From Legionella norrlandica (GTDB lineage Bacteria; Pseudomonadota; Gammaproteobacteria; Legionellales; Legionellaceae), in the NCBI RefSeq assembly GCF_000770585.1, contig NZ_JNCF01000005.1:33876-97875 (forward strand): a DNA stretch of 64,000 nucleotides, given 5' to 3'. Positions 56,611 to 64,000 of the stretch are shown piece by piece. Every line of letters begins with the position of its first letter. Within the stretch, counting starts at the first letter, position 1. Made by a program: the position numbers and the translations under genes. The notes below the pieces were generated by a model. That model saw only the letters and a list, made by a program, of their open reading frames with translations, was not told the origin of the DNA and searched no databases.

Positions 56611-57597
56611 TTAGTACTCCAGGATCATTCCAGCAGAAGAGAGCCCTGCACCGGTACCTAACAGGTAGATCCGCTGACCGCGCTTTAATTTCTTGCTTTG
56701 CGTGAGTCTGTAAAGAGCCATGGGTATAGAGGCTGCCATTTGATTTCCATGGGTGGCGTAAATATTTACTAATTTTTCTAAAGGGATGTTGAGTCGTTTA
56801 CGCAGATGATGCATAGCTAGCAAACTTGCCTGGTGCGGGATAACCCAAGATATATCGGATAAAGTTAATTTAGCTTGTGAAAACACCACTTGATGAGTAC
56901 TTAATAGTAGTTGGGTTGCCAATTTAAATACCTTTTTACCATCCATAGTAAACAACCCAAAACGCTGATGATCAAAAGGAAGGGAAGGTGGGATGCGCGT
57001 ACCTCCTGCTTCAACTTGGCAATAGGAAGAACCTATGCTATGAGTTTCCATATGGGAACTGAGTATTTTACTGGAACCATCACTTTTTTCTATGACACAG
57101 GCTGCGGCCCCGTCGCCAAATATGGTGCAGGTTTCCATATCATGCCAATTAAGTCCAAGTGAAGGTATATCACTTGAAACAATCAAAGCACGCTTATAAC
57201 GTCCCGCATCAATTAAGTATGAGACTGTATCCAGAGCCGTTAAAAAACTAAGGCAAGTGCTATTAATATCAAAGCAGGCTATTCCTGAAGATTCTAATCC
57301 TAGTTGTTTTTGAATTAAGACTGAGGTCGACGGAATAGGTTGTTCTACTGCACCACAAGCTGAAATAATGAGATCGATGTCGTTTGGTTTAATACCAGCT
57401 TCCTGTATTGCTTTAAGGGCTGCTTGGCCTCCCATATAAGAAGTGGTTTCGTCTGGTGAAGCAAAATGCCTAGAAATAAGCCCTGACTTTTTTTCAACAG
57501 TACCTAAGGGCAAGTTAAGTTTTTTGTCCAGCTCTATAGATGAAATTAAATTCCGAGGTAAATATTTTCCTATTCCATTGATTTTAATACTAGGCAT
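56611..57597 (-). CDS. KAS III/OleA-like beta-ketoacyl synthase, first gene of operon
   Basis: 328 aa thiolase-fold synthase. Catalytic Cys in IACFDINSTCLSFLTAL, His in WVIPHQASLLAMHHL and Asn in YATHGNQMAASIPMAL, the Cys-His-Asn triad of KAS III. FabH has GNTSAASIP; the Asn-Gln-Met-Ala variant here is closer to OleA-like and signalling KAS III proteins. It may condense two acyl chains, or an acyl chain with a starter. It heads seven closely packed genes on the minus strand. Confidence 0.83.
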   Translation of the reverse strand: MPSIKINGIGKYLPRNLISSIELDKKLNLPLGTVEKKSGLISRHFASPDETTSYMGGQAALKAIQEAGIKPNDIDLIISACGAVEQPIPSTSVLIQKQLGLESSGIACFDINSTCLSFLTALDTVSYLIDAGRYKRALIVSSDIPSLGLNWHDMETCTIFGDGAAACVIEKSDGSSKILSSHMETHSIGSSYCQVEAGGTRIPPSLPFDHQRFGLFTMDGKKVFKLATQLLLSTHQVVFSQAKLTLSDISWVIPHQASLLAMHHLRKRLNIPLEKLVNIYATHGNQMAASIPMALYRLTQSKKLKRGQRIYLLGTGAGLSSAGMILEY

Positions 57598-57912
57598 GAT
57601 ATTACCTACAAGTAGTTGGATTTAACATTATACATTTAGTCTTTTAAATGATCAATAAGAATGAAGTATTCTGAATGAAGTATTCTTGTAGACTCAGGGT
57701 TGAATCTATTCCTTAATTCCTTAAAACTACTCAAAAATGGTTCGTGTACTTGGTTGATCGTGCTGTTTTTCCTGAATATGAGATATCAATCATGAGAATT
57801 ATAGGAGTCAAATCTTCCCAATCGACCTTTAAAATTCATAGACCATATATTGATTTCTCACTATTTAAAATATATTAATGAGGTATAACTTATTTTTGGT
57901 TAACCATTACGA
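57598..57912. other. 315-bp intergenic region with tandem 14-bp repeat
   Basis: This divergent promoter region lies between the KAS III operon and an orphan ORF. It contains two abutting copies of GAATGAAGTATTCT (57659-57686). No RNA gene is seen. The repeat could be a binding site, but there is no direct evidence. Confidence 0.45.
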
Positions 57913-58317
57913 ATGAAATTTATAATTAGCAAGAAAAACAATCCAGAGTCAATTACTCTTGATCTAGAATCAACAGCGACAATAGATGATTTGTTTTTAA
58001 TTCTTTACGATTCTAGAAGTAGAAATTATGCCCATCTGTCTTTTAAAGAGTATCAAAATTTTATTTCTGTATATTACAACTTATTATATGGAGATCGATT
58101 CATAAATAAATTGCTCCCCGGGACCAATTTATCGGATTATCAGCTCGAAGAGCCATGTTATTTAACTTGGGAAGAATTTGCTGAGGAACAGTGCTCTTTA
58201 GCCCATGTTGAATTTAATCCTATGAGTGGTAGATTCTTTCTTTGGCAAGGTAATATGGAACAAAATGAATCTGCGTCAACTGAAGCCAGCGATGATATGA
58301 AACCTGGCATACCCTAA
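57913..58317 (+). CDS. hypothetical acidic protein (134 aa)
   Basis: Not recognised. It starts with beta-type segments (MKFIISKKNNPESITLDLESTATIDDLF) reminiscent of a small ubiquitin-like or sensor fold, then a helical middle. The C-terminal tail is acidic and Ser-rich (NESASTEASDDMKPG), like E-block signals of Dot/Icm substrates. It stands alone between divergent and convergent operons. The effector idea is speculative. Confidence 0.5.
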   Translation: MKFIISKKNNPESITLDLESTATIDDLFLILYDSRSRNYAHLSFKEYQNFISVYYNLLYGDRFINKLLPGTNLSDYQLEEPCYLTWEEFAEEQCSLAHVEFNPMSGRFFLWQGNMEQNESASTEASDDMKPGIP

Positions 58318-58433
58318 GAATAGAGGGCTTACATAAAAGCCAGGTTAATTGCATAGTATGTTCGGAATTCGAAAAATTGGGGATGCTGGCAGGGCCCAAT
58401 CTTAGCGAATAATCCTCTCATTGCCTCGGCAAA

Positions 58434-61010
58434 TCAGCATAATGCGGGCCTCATCTCGTTTATTACCACAGAAAGATTAGAAGAGCTATCTTCTTTAGGC
58501 TCAAATAAATTGCCGGCTTTAGAGCACGCTGTCCTAGGGTCCGATTCAATAGTTAAATTTGCCTTAGGTTGGTAACCTAAAGCATTCAAAACCTTTGATG
58601 TTGTATTTTCAGTGACTTCTTCAGCTACCTTCTTATCATTGGGTTTTGCAGACACAACTTTTTGTTGTTTAAAAAGGTATAAATTCGTTAAAATGATCGT
58701 AGATTCCAGTACCATCAGGGCAACACCAAGTATAGGATTAAGCGTAAAACCTAACGCAACAAACAACCCTGCTGCCACTAAGGTAATTACGGAATTATAC
58801 GTTAAGCTCACAAACAGGTTTTGGAAAATATTTTGCTTGGTCTTTTTTGACACATCGAATGCTGTAGCAATAGGGAATAATAATCCTTGCTGTACGACTA
58901 TGTCTGCCTGCTGTTCAGTGATGCTGTCACCAATGGTTGATTTAACAGCAATGCCTATGTCTGAATAGGCAATTGCTGTGGCGTCATTGGCGGCATCACC
59001 TACCATAGCGACTTTGCACCCTCTGCGTTTTAACTTTTGAATATAACTTGTTTTGGAAACCTCGCCAGGTTTACTGACAGCGCCTACAGTATTCGCACAA
59101 ATGTTATCTTTAGAAATACCCAATAATGCGGCATATTTTTCTGCAGAGGCTCTATCTGCACCTGTACACATATGTACTGTTTTACCAAGACGCTTTAATT
59201 GTTTCACTGTTGTAAAGGCATCTTCTCGCAAAGGATCAGCTAAGGCAATTTGTCCTATTACTGTTCTGTCTCGGACAATATAAATGGAGCCATTTTCAGG
59301 ATTATCATAAGGTGTATCGATATGTGCCACCCCGTTTGCTAAAAGCATATCCTTATTGCCCACTATGAATGTCTCTCCATTAATCGTGGCTTTTATGCCA
59401 GAATGATGACTTTTATCAATGGACGTTATTTCTAGTACTTCGCTTGTAACAGCGCCTTGTTCTTCTATATAAGACTTTATAATTTTTGCTGCTGGATGAT
59501 CGGATTGACTTTCTAATAACGCGATATGACTCAAATATTTTTTATCATCGATATGCAACGTGTCGACTTCAATTTGACCTTTAGTCAGTGTGCCATTTAA
59601 ATCAAAAACAATAGTATCAACATCAGCTGCCGCTTGTAATGCTTTTCCATTGTTAAAATGAATTCCATTGTCAGATGCTTTTTTCATGCCGATTTTAACT
59701 GCGAGGGGCGTAATCAAACTTAAGGCACAAGGACAGGCGCTTACGAGAACTGATACAACACATTGAATGGCAAGTGCAGGGTTAAATAATGAGCCTATGA
59801 CGATGCCTGATACAATTGCTACTGCGATCAAACCAGGAATAAAATATTTCAATACCTTATCTGCGAATATTTCAACAGGGGCTTTTTCATCATTAGCCTT
59901 ATTAATATTTTTTGCAATTAATGACAGATAAGAGTTTTGATAAGTTTTAGTAACGCGCATTTCCAATGAAGGAATATGATCAGCTAAACACATGCCAGCT
60001 TTCACAACATCACCTGGCTTAAACTCTTGAAGATGAGGTGAGCCATCAATGCGTGTAGTATAAAGTAGCGCTTTTTTTGTTAATACACCATCAACGGGAA
60101 TCACATTTCCTTTTTTAACTATAATAATATCATTCGGAATTAATTTTTTGACCGAAATTTCTTTATTTGGCTTTCCCTTTAAGAGGACTAGTGGAGGTAT
60201 GCAATCGCGCACATCTAATTTTTTATTGATTTCCCCGATTAAGGTATGTTCAATTCCTTCACCTAAATGCCAAAATGCTAAAACAAGAGGTGCTGCTTCG
60301 AACATCATGGGTAATCCAGGAACAAACAAACTGACAATAGACACAGCAAAGATGGTTAGTGTACTAATCGAGTATAAAGTTGTGGTATCCCATTTTTTTT
60401 CTTGCAATGCCTGCCATGCTGAGCGATAAACGGTACTTCCCAAATATAATGTCATCAGCGCAGTAAGCCCTGTTATGATATAATAGGCAATAAGAGGAAT
60501 ATTAAAGCTTGCAATAGAAAGAACAAGTAAGCCCACTCCCCAAATTAAACCTAATACCGCTTTAAGCCAATGATTTTCGTGATGATGCCCATGATGCCCA
60601 TGATGCCCATGATGCCCATGAGAATGATCGTGATGATGCTTATGAGAGTGATTGTGTTTTTCGGTTTTTCTGCGCTTTTTAATGCGGCCAGAATGATTGT
60701 GCTTAGAAGCATGTACAGGTTGATGCTCTATTTCTTCCTCATCGTAAAGTGCTTCTACCTCCATGTTTTCGCGGATAATGATCCCTTCCTCCAACAAAAG
60801 CTGTGTCACTTGAGCCTGCACGGTAATATCATCTTTGGATTCACACAACAAGCTGATGCTTTTATTAGGACTAGTCAAATCAATGGCTACCCTTACTAAG
60901 CCTAAGCCTTTCTCTTTGTTCAAAATTTGTTCAATTTTCTCTGTGGCTTTTTCCAGGTCAAGAAGTTGGGCATCATCTGAAAGGCGAAATCGATAATTAT
61001 TGTAATACAT
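58434..61010 (-). CDS. divergent His-rich P1B-type metal ATPase
   Basis: 858 aa. Residues 1-95 are an HMA-like N-domain without CxxC. Residues 100-147 are very His-rich. Eight membrane helices are plausible, with CPC at 426-428, N-x6-YN in the seventh and P-x6-M in the eighth, the pattern of Cu(I) pumps. The core motifs are unusual: DLNGTLT at 470-476 in place of DKTGTLT, no TGE in the actuator (RIDGSPH at 320-326), CTGADR and GDAAND in place of TGD and GDGxND. The phosphorylated Asp470 and the HP motif (505-506) remain. A Zur-like box lies upstream. The metal is not certain. Confidence 0.85.
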   Translation of the reverse strand: MYYNNYRFRLSDDAQLLDLEKATEKIEQILNKEKGLGLVRVAIDLTSPNKSISLLCESKDDITVQAQVTQLLLEEGIIIRENMEVEALYDEEEIEHQPVHASKHNHSGRIKKRRKTEKHNHSHKHHHDHSHGHHGHHGHHGHHHENHWLKAVLGLIWGVGLLVLSIASFNIPLIAYYIITGLTALMTLYLGSTVYRSAWQALQEKKWDTTTLYSISTLTIFAVSIVSLFVPGLPMMFEAAPLVLAFWHLGEGIEHTLIGEINKKLDVRDCIPPLVLLKGKPNKEISVKKLIPNDIIIVKKGNVIPVDGVLTKKALLYTTRIDGSPHLQEFKPGDVVKAGMCLADHIPSLEMRVTKTYQNSYLSLIAKNINKANDEKAPVEIFADKVLKYFIPGLIAVAIVSGIVIGSLFNPALAIQCVVSVLVSACPCALSLITPLAVKIGMKKASDNGIHFNNGKALQAAADVDTIVFDLNGTLTKGQIEVDTLHIDDKKYLSHIALLESQSDHPAAKIIKSYIEEQGAVTSEVLEITSIDKSHHSGIKATINGETFIVGNKDMLLANGVAHIDTPYDNPENGSIYIVRDRTVIGQIALADPLREDAFTTVKQLKRLGKTVHMCTGADRASAEKYAALLGISKDNICANTVGAVSKPGEVSKTSYIQKLKRRGCKVAMVGDAANDATAIAYSDIGIAVKSTIGDSITEQQADIVVQQGLLFPIATAFDVSKKTKQNIFQNLFVSLTYNSVITLVAAGLFVALGFTLNPILGVALMVLESTIILTNLYLFKQQKVVSAKPNDKKVAEEVTENTTSKVLNALGYQPKANLTIESDPRTACSKAGNLFEPKEDSSSNLSVVINEMRPALC
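60582..60617. repeat. four tandem 9-bp repeats in the His-rich linker
   Basis: Unit ATGATGCCC four times; on the coding strand GGGCATCAT encodes Gly-His-His. Slippage here would change the number of metal-binding His pairs. Confidence 0.85.
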
Positions 61011-61072
61011 TGGTTTCCTCTATTCGAAAGGGCGATAGATGCTTAAGAGAACCGTACATCCCAACCCACAAA

Positions 61073-61091
61073 AATGTTACATTGTAACATT
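61073..61091. promoter_or_regulatory. candidate Zur box
   Basis: AATGTTAC-ATT-GTAACATT, a perfect 8-bp inverted repeat with 3-bp spacer, close to the enterobacterial Zur consensus AATGTTATA-N-TATAACATT. It lies 62 bases upstream of the P1B-ATPase and about 125 bases upstream of the zur-like gene, so it could serve both. Confidence 0.65.
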
Positions 61092-61215
61092 TAATTGTCG
61101 AATAACAAGAAACATTAAATAATTTTTAGACATCAAATCGTTTCTATGAAATAATCAATGGTGTTGGAATTATGATAATATAATGTTCGCTAACTATTAG
61201 ACCTAAAGATAATTG

Positions 61216-61662
61216 ATGAAACATAATTTACTGGACAAGGCTTATAAGCATTGTATGAATCGTGGCTACCGATTTACTGAGCCAAGAGAGCGTGTCCTCA
61301 AAATACTAGTGGCTGAGAGAAAGCCTCTTGGCGCTTATGATATATTGCAAAGATTATCCATGGAAGTTAAGAACCCCAAGCCACCTACTGTCTATCGGGC
61401 TATTCAGTTTTGGCATCAAGAAGGTTTTATTCATTGCATTGACAGCCTTAAATCCTATGTTGCTTGTCTACATGGACATCATGTAGGACAAGCTCAATTT
61501 CTCATTTGCAATCAGTGCGATTTTGCCAAAGAGCTAGAGTGCCTTGTTGATTTCACTTCCATAATCGAATCGGCTAACTCTATTCAATTTTCAATTATAA
61601 ATTGCACCATAGAAATTAAAGGATTATGTGCCGATTGCAGCCCTACTAATTTGAAGAATTAA
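61216..61662 (+). CDS. zur: Fur-family zinc regulator, Zur-like
   Basis: 148 aa, starting at the ATG at 61216. N-terminal winged helix (RFTEPRERVLKILVAERKPLGAYDILQRLS, then PPTVYRAIQFWHQEGFIHCIDSLKSYVAC). His and Cys ligands lie in CLHGHHVGQ, and two Cys pairs (ICNQC and LCADC) form the structural zinc site. The pattern is closer to Zur than to Fur, as there is no HHHDH. It is divergent from the P1B-ATPase across the candidate Zur box. Confidence 0.8.
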   Translation: MKHNLLDKAYKHCMNRGYRFTEPRERVLKILVAERKPLGAYDILQRLSMEVKNPKPPTVYRAIQFWHQEGFIHCIDSLKSYVACLHGHHVGQAQFLICNQCDFAKELECLVDFTSIIESANSIQFSIINCTIEIKGLCADCSPTNLKN

Positions 61663-61693
61663 TCGCCAAGATCAGTTCGCTGGATTTTTGAAT

Positions 61694-61708
61694 CCAAGCT
61701 GCGCTTGG
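61694..61708 (+). terminator. hairpin after zur
   Basis: Six-bp stem CCAAGC / GCTTGG with a TGC loop, followed by CTTATTCTTCC. Weak intrinsic terminator. Confidence 0.4.
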
Positions 61709-61883
61709 CTTATTCTTCCAAACCAAGAAATAACTCTAAACAGCATCCCATTTCCATCGGAATTGTCCATTTAATCTACTTGAAGAAAGATAGTGAAATG
61801 ATATGCTTAATGGAATCCACCAATAATGGCTGCAGGGAACAATTCGAGTAGCAAATTGCACTCCAGAAAAAGGTGTTGAACCG

Positions 61884-63350
61884 ATGAAAACATATGAAAT
61901 GTATATTGATGGGAAATTTACCCTAGCTAAAAGCAGGGCTACTCGCCACATTATTGATCCAGGTAATGGCGAGTTAATTGCAAAAGTGCCAGAGAGCGCC
62001 AAAGAAGATGCAATACTTGCGATCAAAGCTGCTCGCAAAGCTTTCGATGAAGGAGAGTGGAGGAACACACTGGCTCTTGATCGGGGTAAACTTTTATTTA
62101 AAATTGCTGAACTGATTCGTGCTAATGCCACAATGTTGGCAGAGTTGGAAACACGAAATTGCGGAAAGCCTCTGGCTGAAGCTGAATTTGACATAACAGA
62201 TGCTGCCAATTGTTTTGAGTTTTACGGAGGACTTACTACTAAAATTCATGGCGAAACGATGTCAGTTCCTGCGAACTCTTTTAGCTATGTTGTTCGCGAA
62301 CCTATTGGAGTGTGTGGACAGATTATTCCATGGAATTTCCCGCTACTTATGGCGGCCTGGAAACTTGCGCCAGCACTCGCTGCAGGAAACACAGTCATAT
62401 TAAAGCCTTCGGAACTAACGCCGTTGACTGCATTGGAGTTATTCAAGCTGATTGATCAATGCGGATTCCCAGCAGGTGTTGTGAATCTTATAACTGGTCC
62501 AGGCGCTGAAGTCGGGGAAGAATTAGCAAGCAATCCTATGGTGGATAAGGTTGCTTTCACTGGGGGAACAGTAACTGGAAAAAAAATCATGCAGGCTGCT
62601 ACTGGGAATTTGAAAAAAATATCTTTAGAGCTTGGTGGAAAAAATCCAAATATTGTTTTTGCAGATTGTGATCTTGATATGGCAATTGATGGCGCTCTAT
62701 TTGGGGCATTTGCAAACCAAGGTGAAGTATGTTCTGCAGGTTCTCGCTTGATAGTGGAGCGAGCTGTCCACAAAAAAATTGTGGAAGAAATGTTGAAAAA
62801 AATTCCAAACATCAAACTTGGCCATGGTTTAGAAGCTGGGGTAAAAATGGGGCCATTAATTTCGGACGCGCACCGTGAAAAAGTAGAGTCTTATGTCAAG
62901 ATCGGAATTGATGAAGGTGCAACATTGCTCTGTGGTGGTAAACGCCCTGGCGGTAGTGAGTTTGCGAAAGGTAATTTTTTTGAGCCAACTATTTTTGATG
63001 AGGTGAAGCCTACGATGCGCGTCGCTCGTGAAGAAATTTTTGGCCCTGTACTCGTAGTGATTCCTTTCGACACCGAAGAAGAAGCAATTCGCATTGCAAA
63101 CGATACGGATTACGGTTTATCTGCTGCTGTGTGGACCAAGAATATTAATCGCGCTCATCGAGTGACTTCTCATCTTCGAGCTGGAATTCTTTGGGTAAAC
63201 CACTATCATCCCACGTTTAATGAAATGCCCTGGGGAGGGTACAAACAAAGCGGATCAGGTCGCGAGCTGGGTTTATATGGAATCGAAAGTTACCTTGAAG
63301 TCAAGCAAGTGAATATTAACCTTGATGAAACACCAATCGGTTGGTACTAA
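61884..63350 (+). CDS. NAD(P)-dependent aldehyde dehydrogenase
   Basis: 488 aa, standard ALDH length. Motifs: IIPWNFPLLMAAWKLAPALAAGNTVILKPSE, catalytic Glu in LELGGKNPNIVF and the catalytic Cys in NQGEVCSAGSRLIVE, then EEIFGPVL. It is most like betaine/gamma-aminobutyraldehyde dehydrogenases (PuuC/BetB group). It is followed 2 bases later by an aminotransferase, so a role in polyamine, GABA or beta-alanine breakdown fits. Confidence 0.92.
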   Translation: MKTYEMYIDGKFTLAKSRATRHIIDPGNGELIAKVPESAKEDAILAIKAARKAFDEGEWRNTLALDRGKLLFKIAELIRANATMLAELETRNCGKPLAEAEFDITDAANCFEFYGGLTTKIHGETMSVPANSFSYVVREPIGVCGQIIPWNFPLLMAAWKLAPALAAGNTVILKPSELTPLTALELFKLIDQCGFPAGVVNLITGPGAEVGEELASNPMVDKVAFTGGTVTGKKIMQAATGNLKKISLELGGKNPNIVFADCDLDMAIDGALFGAFANQGEVCSAGSRLIVERAVHKKIVEEMLKKIPNIKLGHGLEAGVKMGPLISDAHREKVESYVKIGIDEGATLLCGGKRPGGSEFAKGNFFEPTIFDEVKPTMRVAREEIFGPVLVVIPFDTEEEAIRIANDTDYGLSAAVWTKNINRAHRVTSHLRAGILWVNHYHPTFNEMPWGGYKQSGSGRELGLYGIESYLEVKQVNINLDETPIGWY

Positions 63351-63352
63351 AA

Positions 63353-64000
63353 ATGCAAATTAATATTAAAACTTCAATACCGGGGCCAATATCCCAAAAA
63401 TTGATGGAGCAACGTCGTAAACATATTGCGAAGGGACCATTTCACGCGACTCCCATTTTTGTGGAACGAGCAAAAGGTTCCTTTTTGGAAGATGTGGATG
63501 GGAATGTATTTTTGGATTTCTCCTCTGGGTTTGGCGTGGTGAATACAGGGCATGCTCCTGATGCCATAGTAAATGCAATCAAAGCTCAGGCTGAAAAATT
63601 TATCCATACCGGCTTTACTATTATTCCTTATGAAAGCTATGTCAAAGTATGTGAAAAATTAAATTATCATACGCCTGGAAATTTTGAAAAAAAATCATTC
63701 CTGTTAAATTCAGGCGCGGAAGCAGTAGAAAATGCAATTAAAATTGCACGTGCCTATACTGGTAAACAAGCAGTAATTTGCTTTGATCACGCGTTTCATG
63801 GGCGTACGTACATGGCAATGACACTGACATCGAAAAAGCAAACCCTATAAAACATGGATTCGGCCATTTCCTTCCGAAGTTCATCGCGCTCCTTTCCCAT
63901 ATGAATATCGTTTGGAATGGAGAAAATTGTGTTGAAGAATGTTTCAACGATTTTTCTGATCTTGCTAATTTTCGTGTAGGAGTTGAAAATATAGCTGCCG
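63353..64000 (+). pseudogene. class III (GABA-type) aminotransferase, frameshifted and cut by window end
   Basis: PLP-dependent aminotransferase, N-terminal part. ATPIFVERAKGSFLEDVDGNVFLDFSSGFGVVNTGHAPD and LLNSGAEAVENAIKIARAYTGKQAVICFDHAFHGRTYMAMTLTSK are typical of GabT/PuuE. After that the frame breaks three times: an extra A at 63833-63837, a missing C at 63864-63865 (HGFGPFPSEVHRAPFPYEYR when repaired) and an extra A near 63921-63924; coding then continues to the window end (NCVEECFNDFSDLANFRVGVENIAA). It is in an operon with the aldehyde dehydrogenase. Confidence 0.82.

Noticed and set aside
60570..60899. Met-rich ORF opposite the His-rich linker
   Set aside because: It is the antisense shadow of the Gly-His-His repeat, not a gene.
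1..64000. CRISPR array
   Set aside because: No regularly spaced repeats of 24-40 bases with unique spacers were seen; the only tandem repeats are the 9-bp, 14-bp and ankyrin (105-bp) ones.

Overview
The window reads as chromosomal DNA of a Legionella species. It is AT-rich. It carries an lvh-type (VirB-like) type IV secretion cluster ending in an LvrE-like gene, several eukaryote-like or effector-like proteins (a Ser/Thr kinase, an ankyrin-repeat protein, two proteins ending in CaaX prenylation boxes), a pvcA/pvcB-type isocyanide operon, and proteins with the Legionella Lcl C-terminal domain.

Layout. (1) 1-21403 is the right part of an integrative conjugative element. It holds the T4SS genes virB6-B8-B9-B10-B11-virD4 and an lvrE-like gene, a MobA/TraA-type relaxase, a candidate oriT with a GCGCCCT core, and traC/traD-like genes. 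Cargo follows: an AAA ATPase-TOPRIM protein, a methyltransferase and a queuosine-precursor-type transporter. After that come a C2/LexA-like repressor with palindromic operators, a small regulator, an excisionase-like gene, a tyrosine integrase and two toxin-antitoxin modules. The element ends in a copy of a tmRNA/tRNA 3' end, the likely att site. (2) 21404-27500 holds a RAYT transposase remnant, an HEXXH protein, rhlE, an effector-like kinase and a HAD protein ending in CLIM. (3) 27500-34200 is a five-gene pvc-like operon (isocyanide synthase, 2OG oxygenase, FAD monooxygenase, MFS exporter, ATP-grasp ligase) with a divergent LysR regulator. (4) 34300-36840 is a methyltransferase/FAD-oxidoreductase pair for fatty-acid modification. 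(5) 36900-47000 holds the ankyrin protein, an Lcl-domain surface protein, a beta-barrel, a DJ-1/PfpI protein, a two-gene unit whose product ends in CIII, and two further effector-like genes. (6) 47200-57600 holds a GGDEF-EAL protein, a DUF188 protein and a tightly overlapped seven-gene biosynthetic operon led by a KAS III/OleA-like synthase. (7) 57900-64000 holds an orphan ORF, a highly divergent His-rich P1B-ATPase with a Zur-like box, a Zur-like regulator, an aldehyde dehydrogenase and an aminotransferase running off the end.

A recurring oddity is that at least nine otherwise well-conserved genes or sites are broken by one-base changes in homopolymer runs (CCC to CC, GGG to GG, A5 to A4, and so on). 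The pattern suggests either assembly error or slippage, so several apparent pseudogenes here may be intact in the organism.

The best candidates for under-described biology are the KAS III-led operon (50316-57597), the P1B-ATPase that lacks the canonical DKTGT and TGE motifs (58434-61010), and the two CaaX-terminated proteins.
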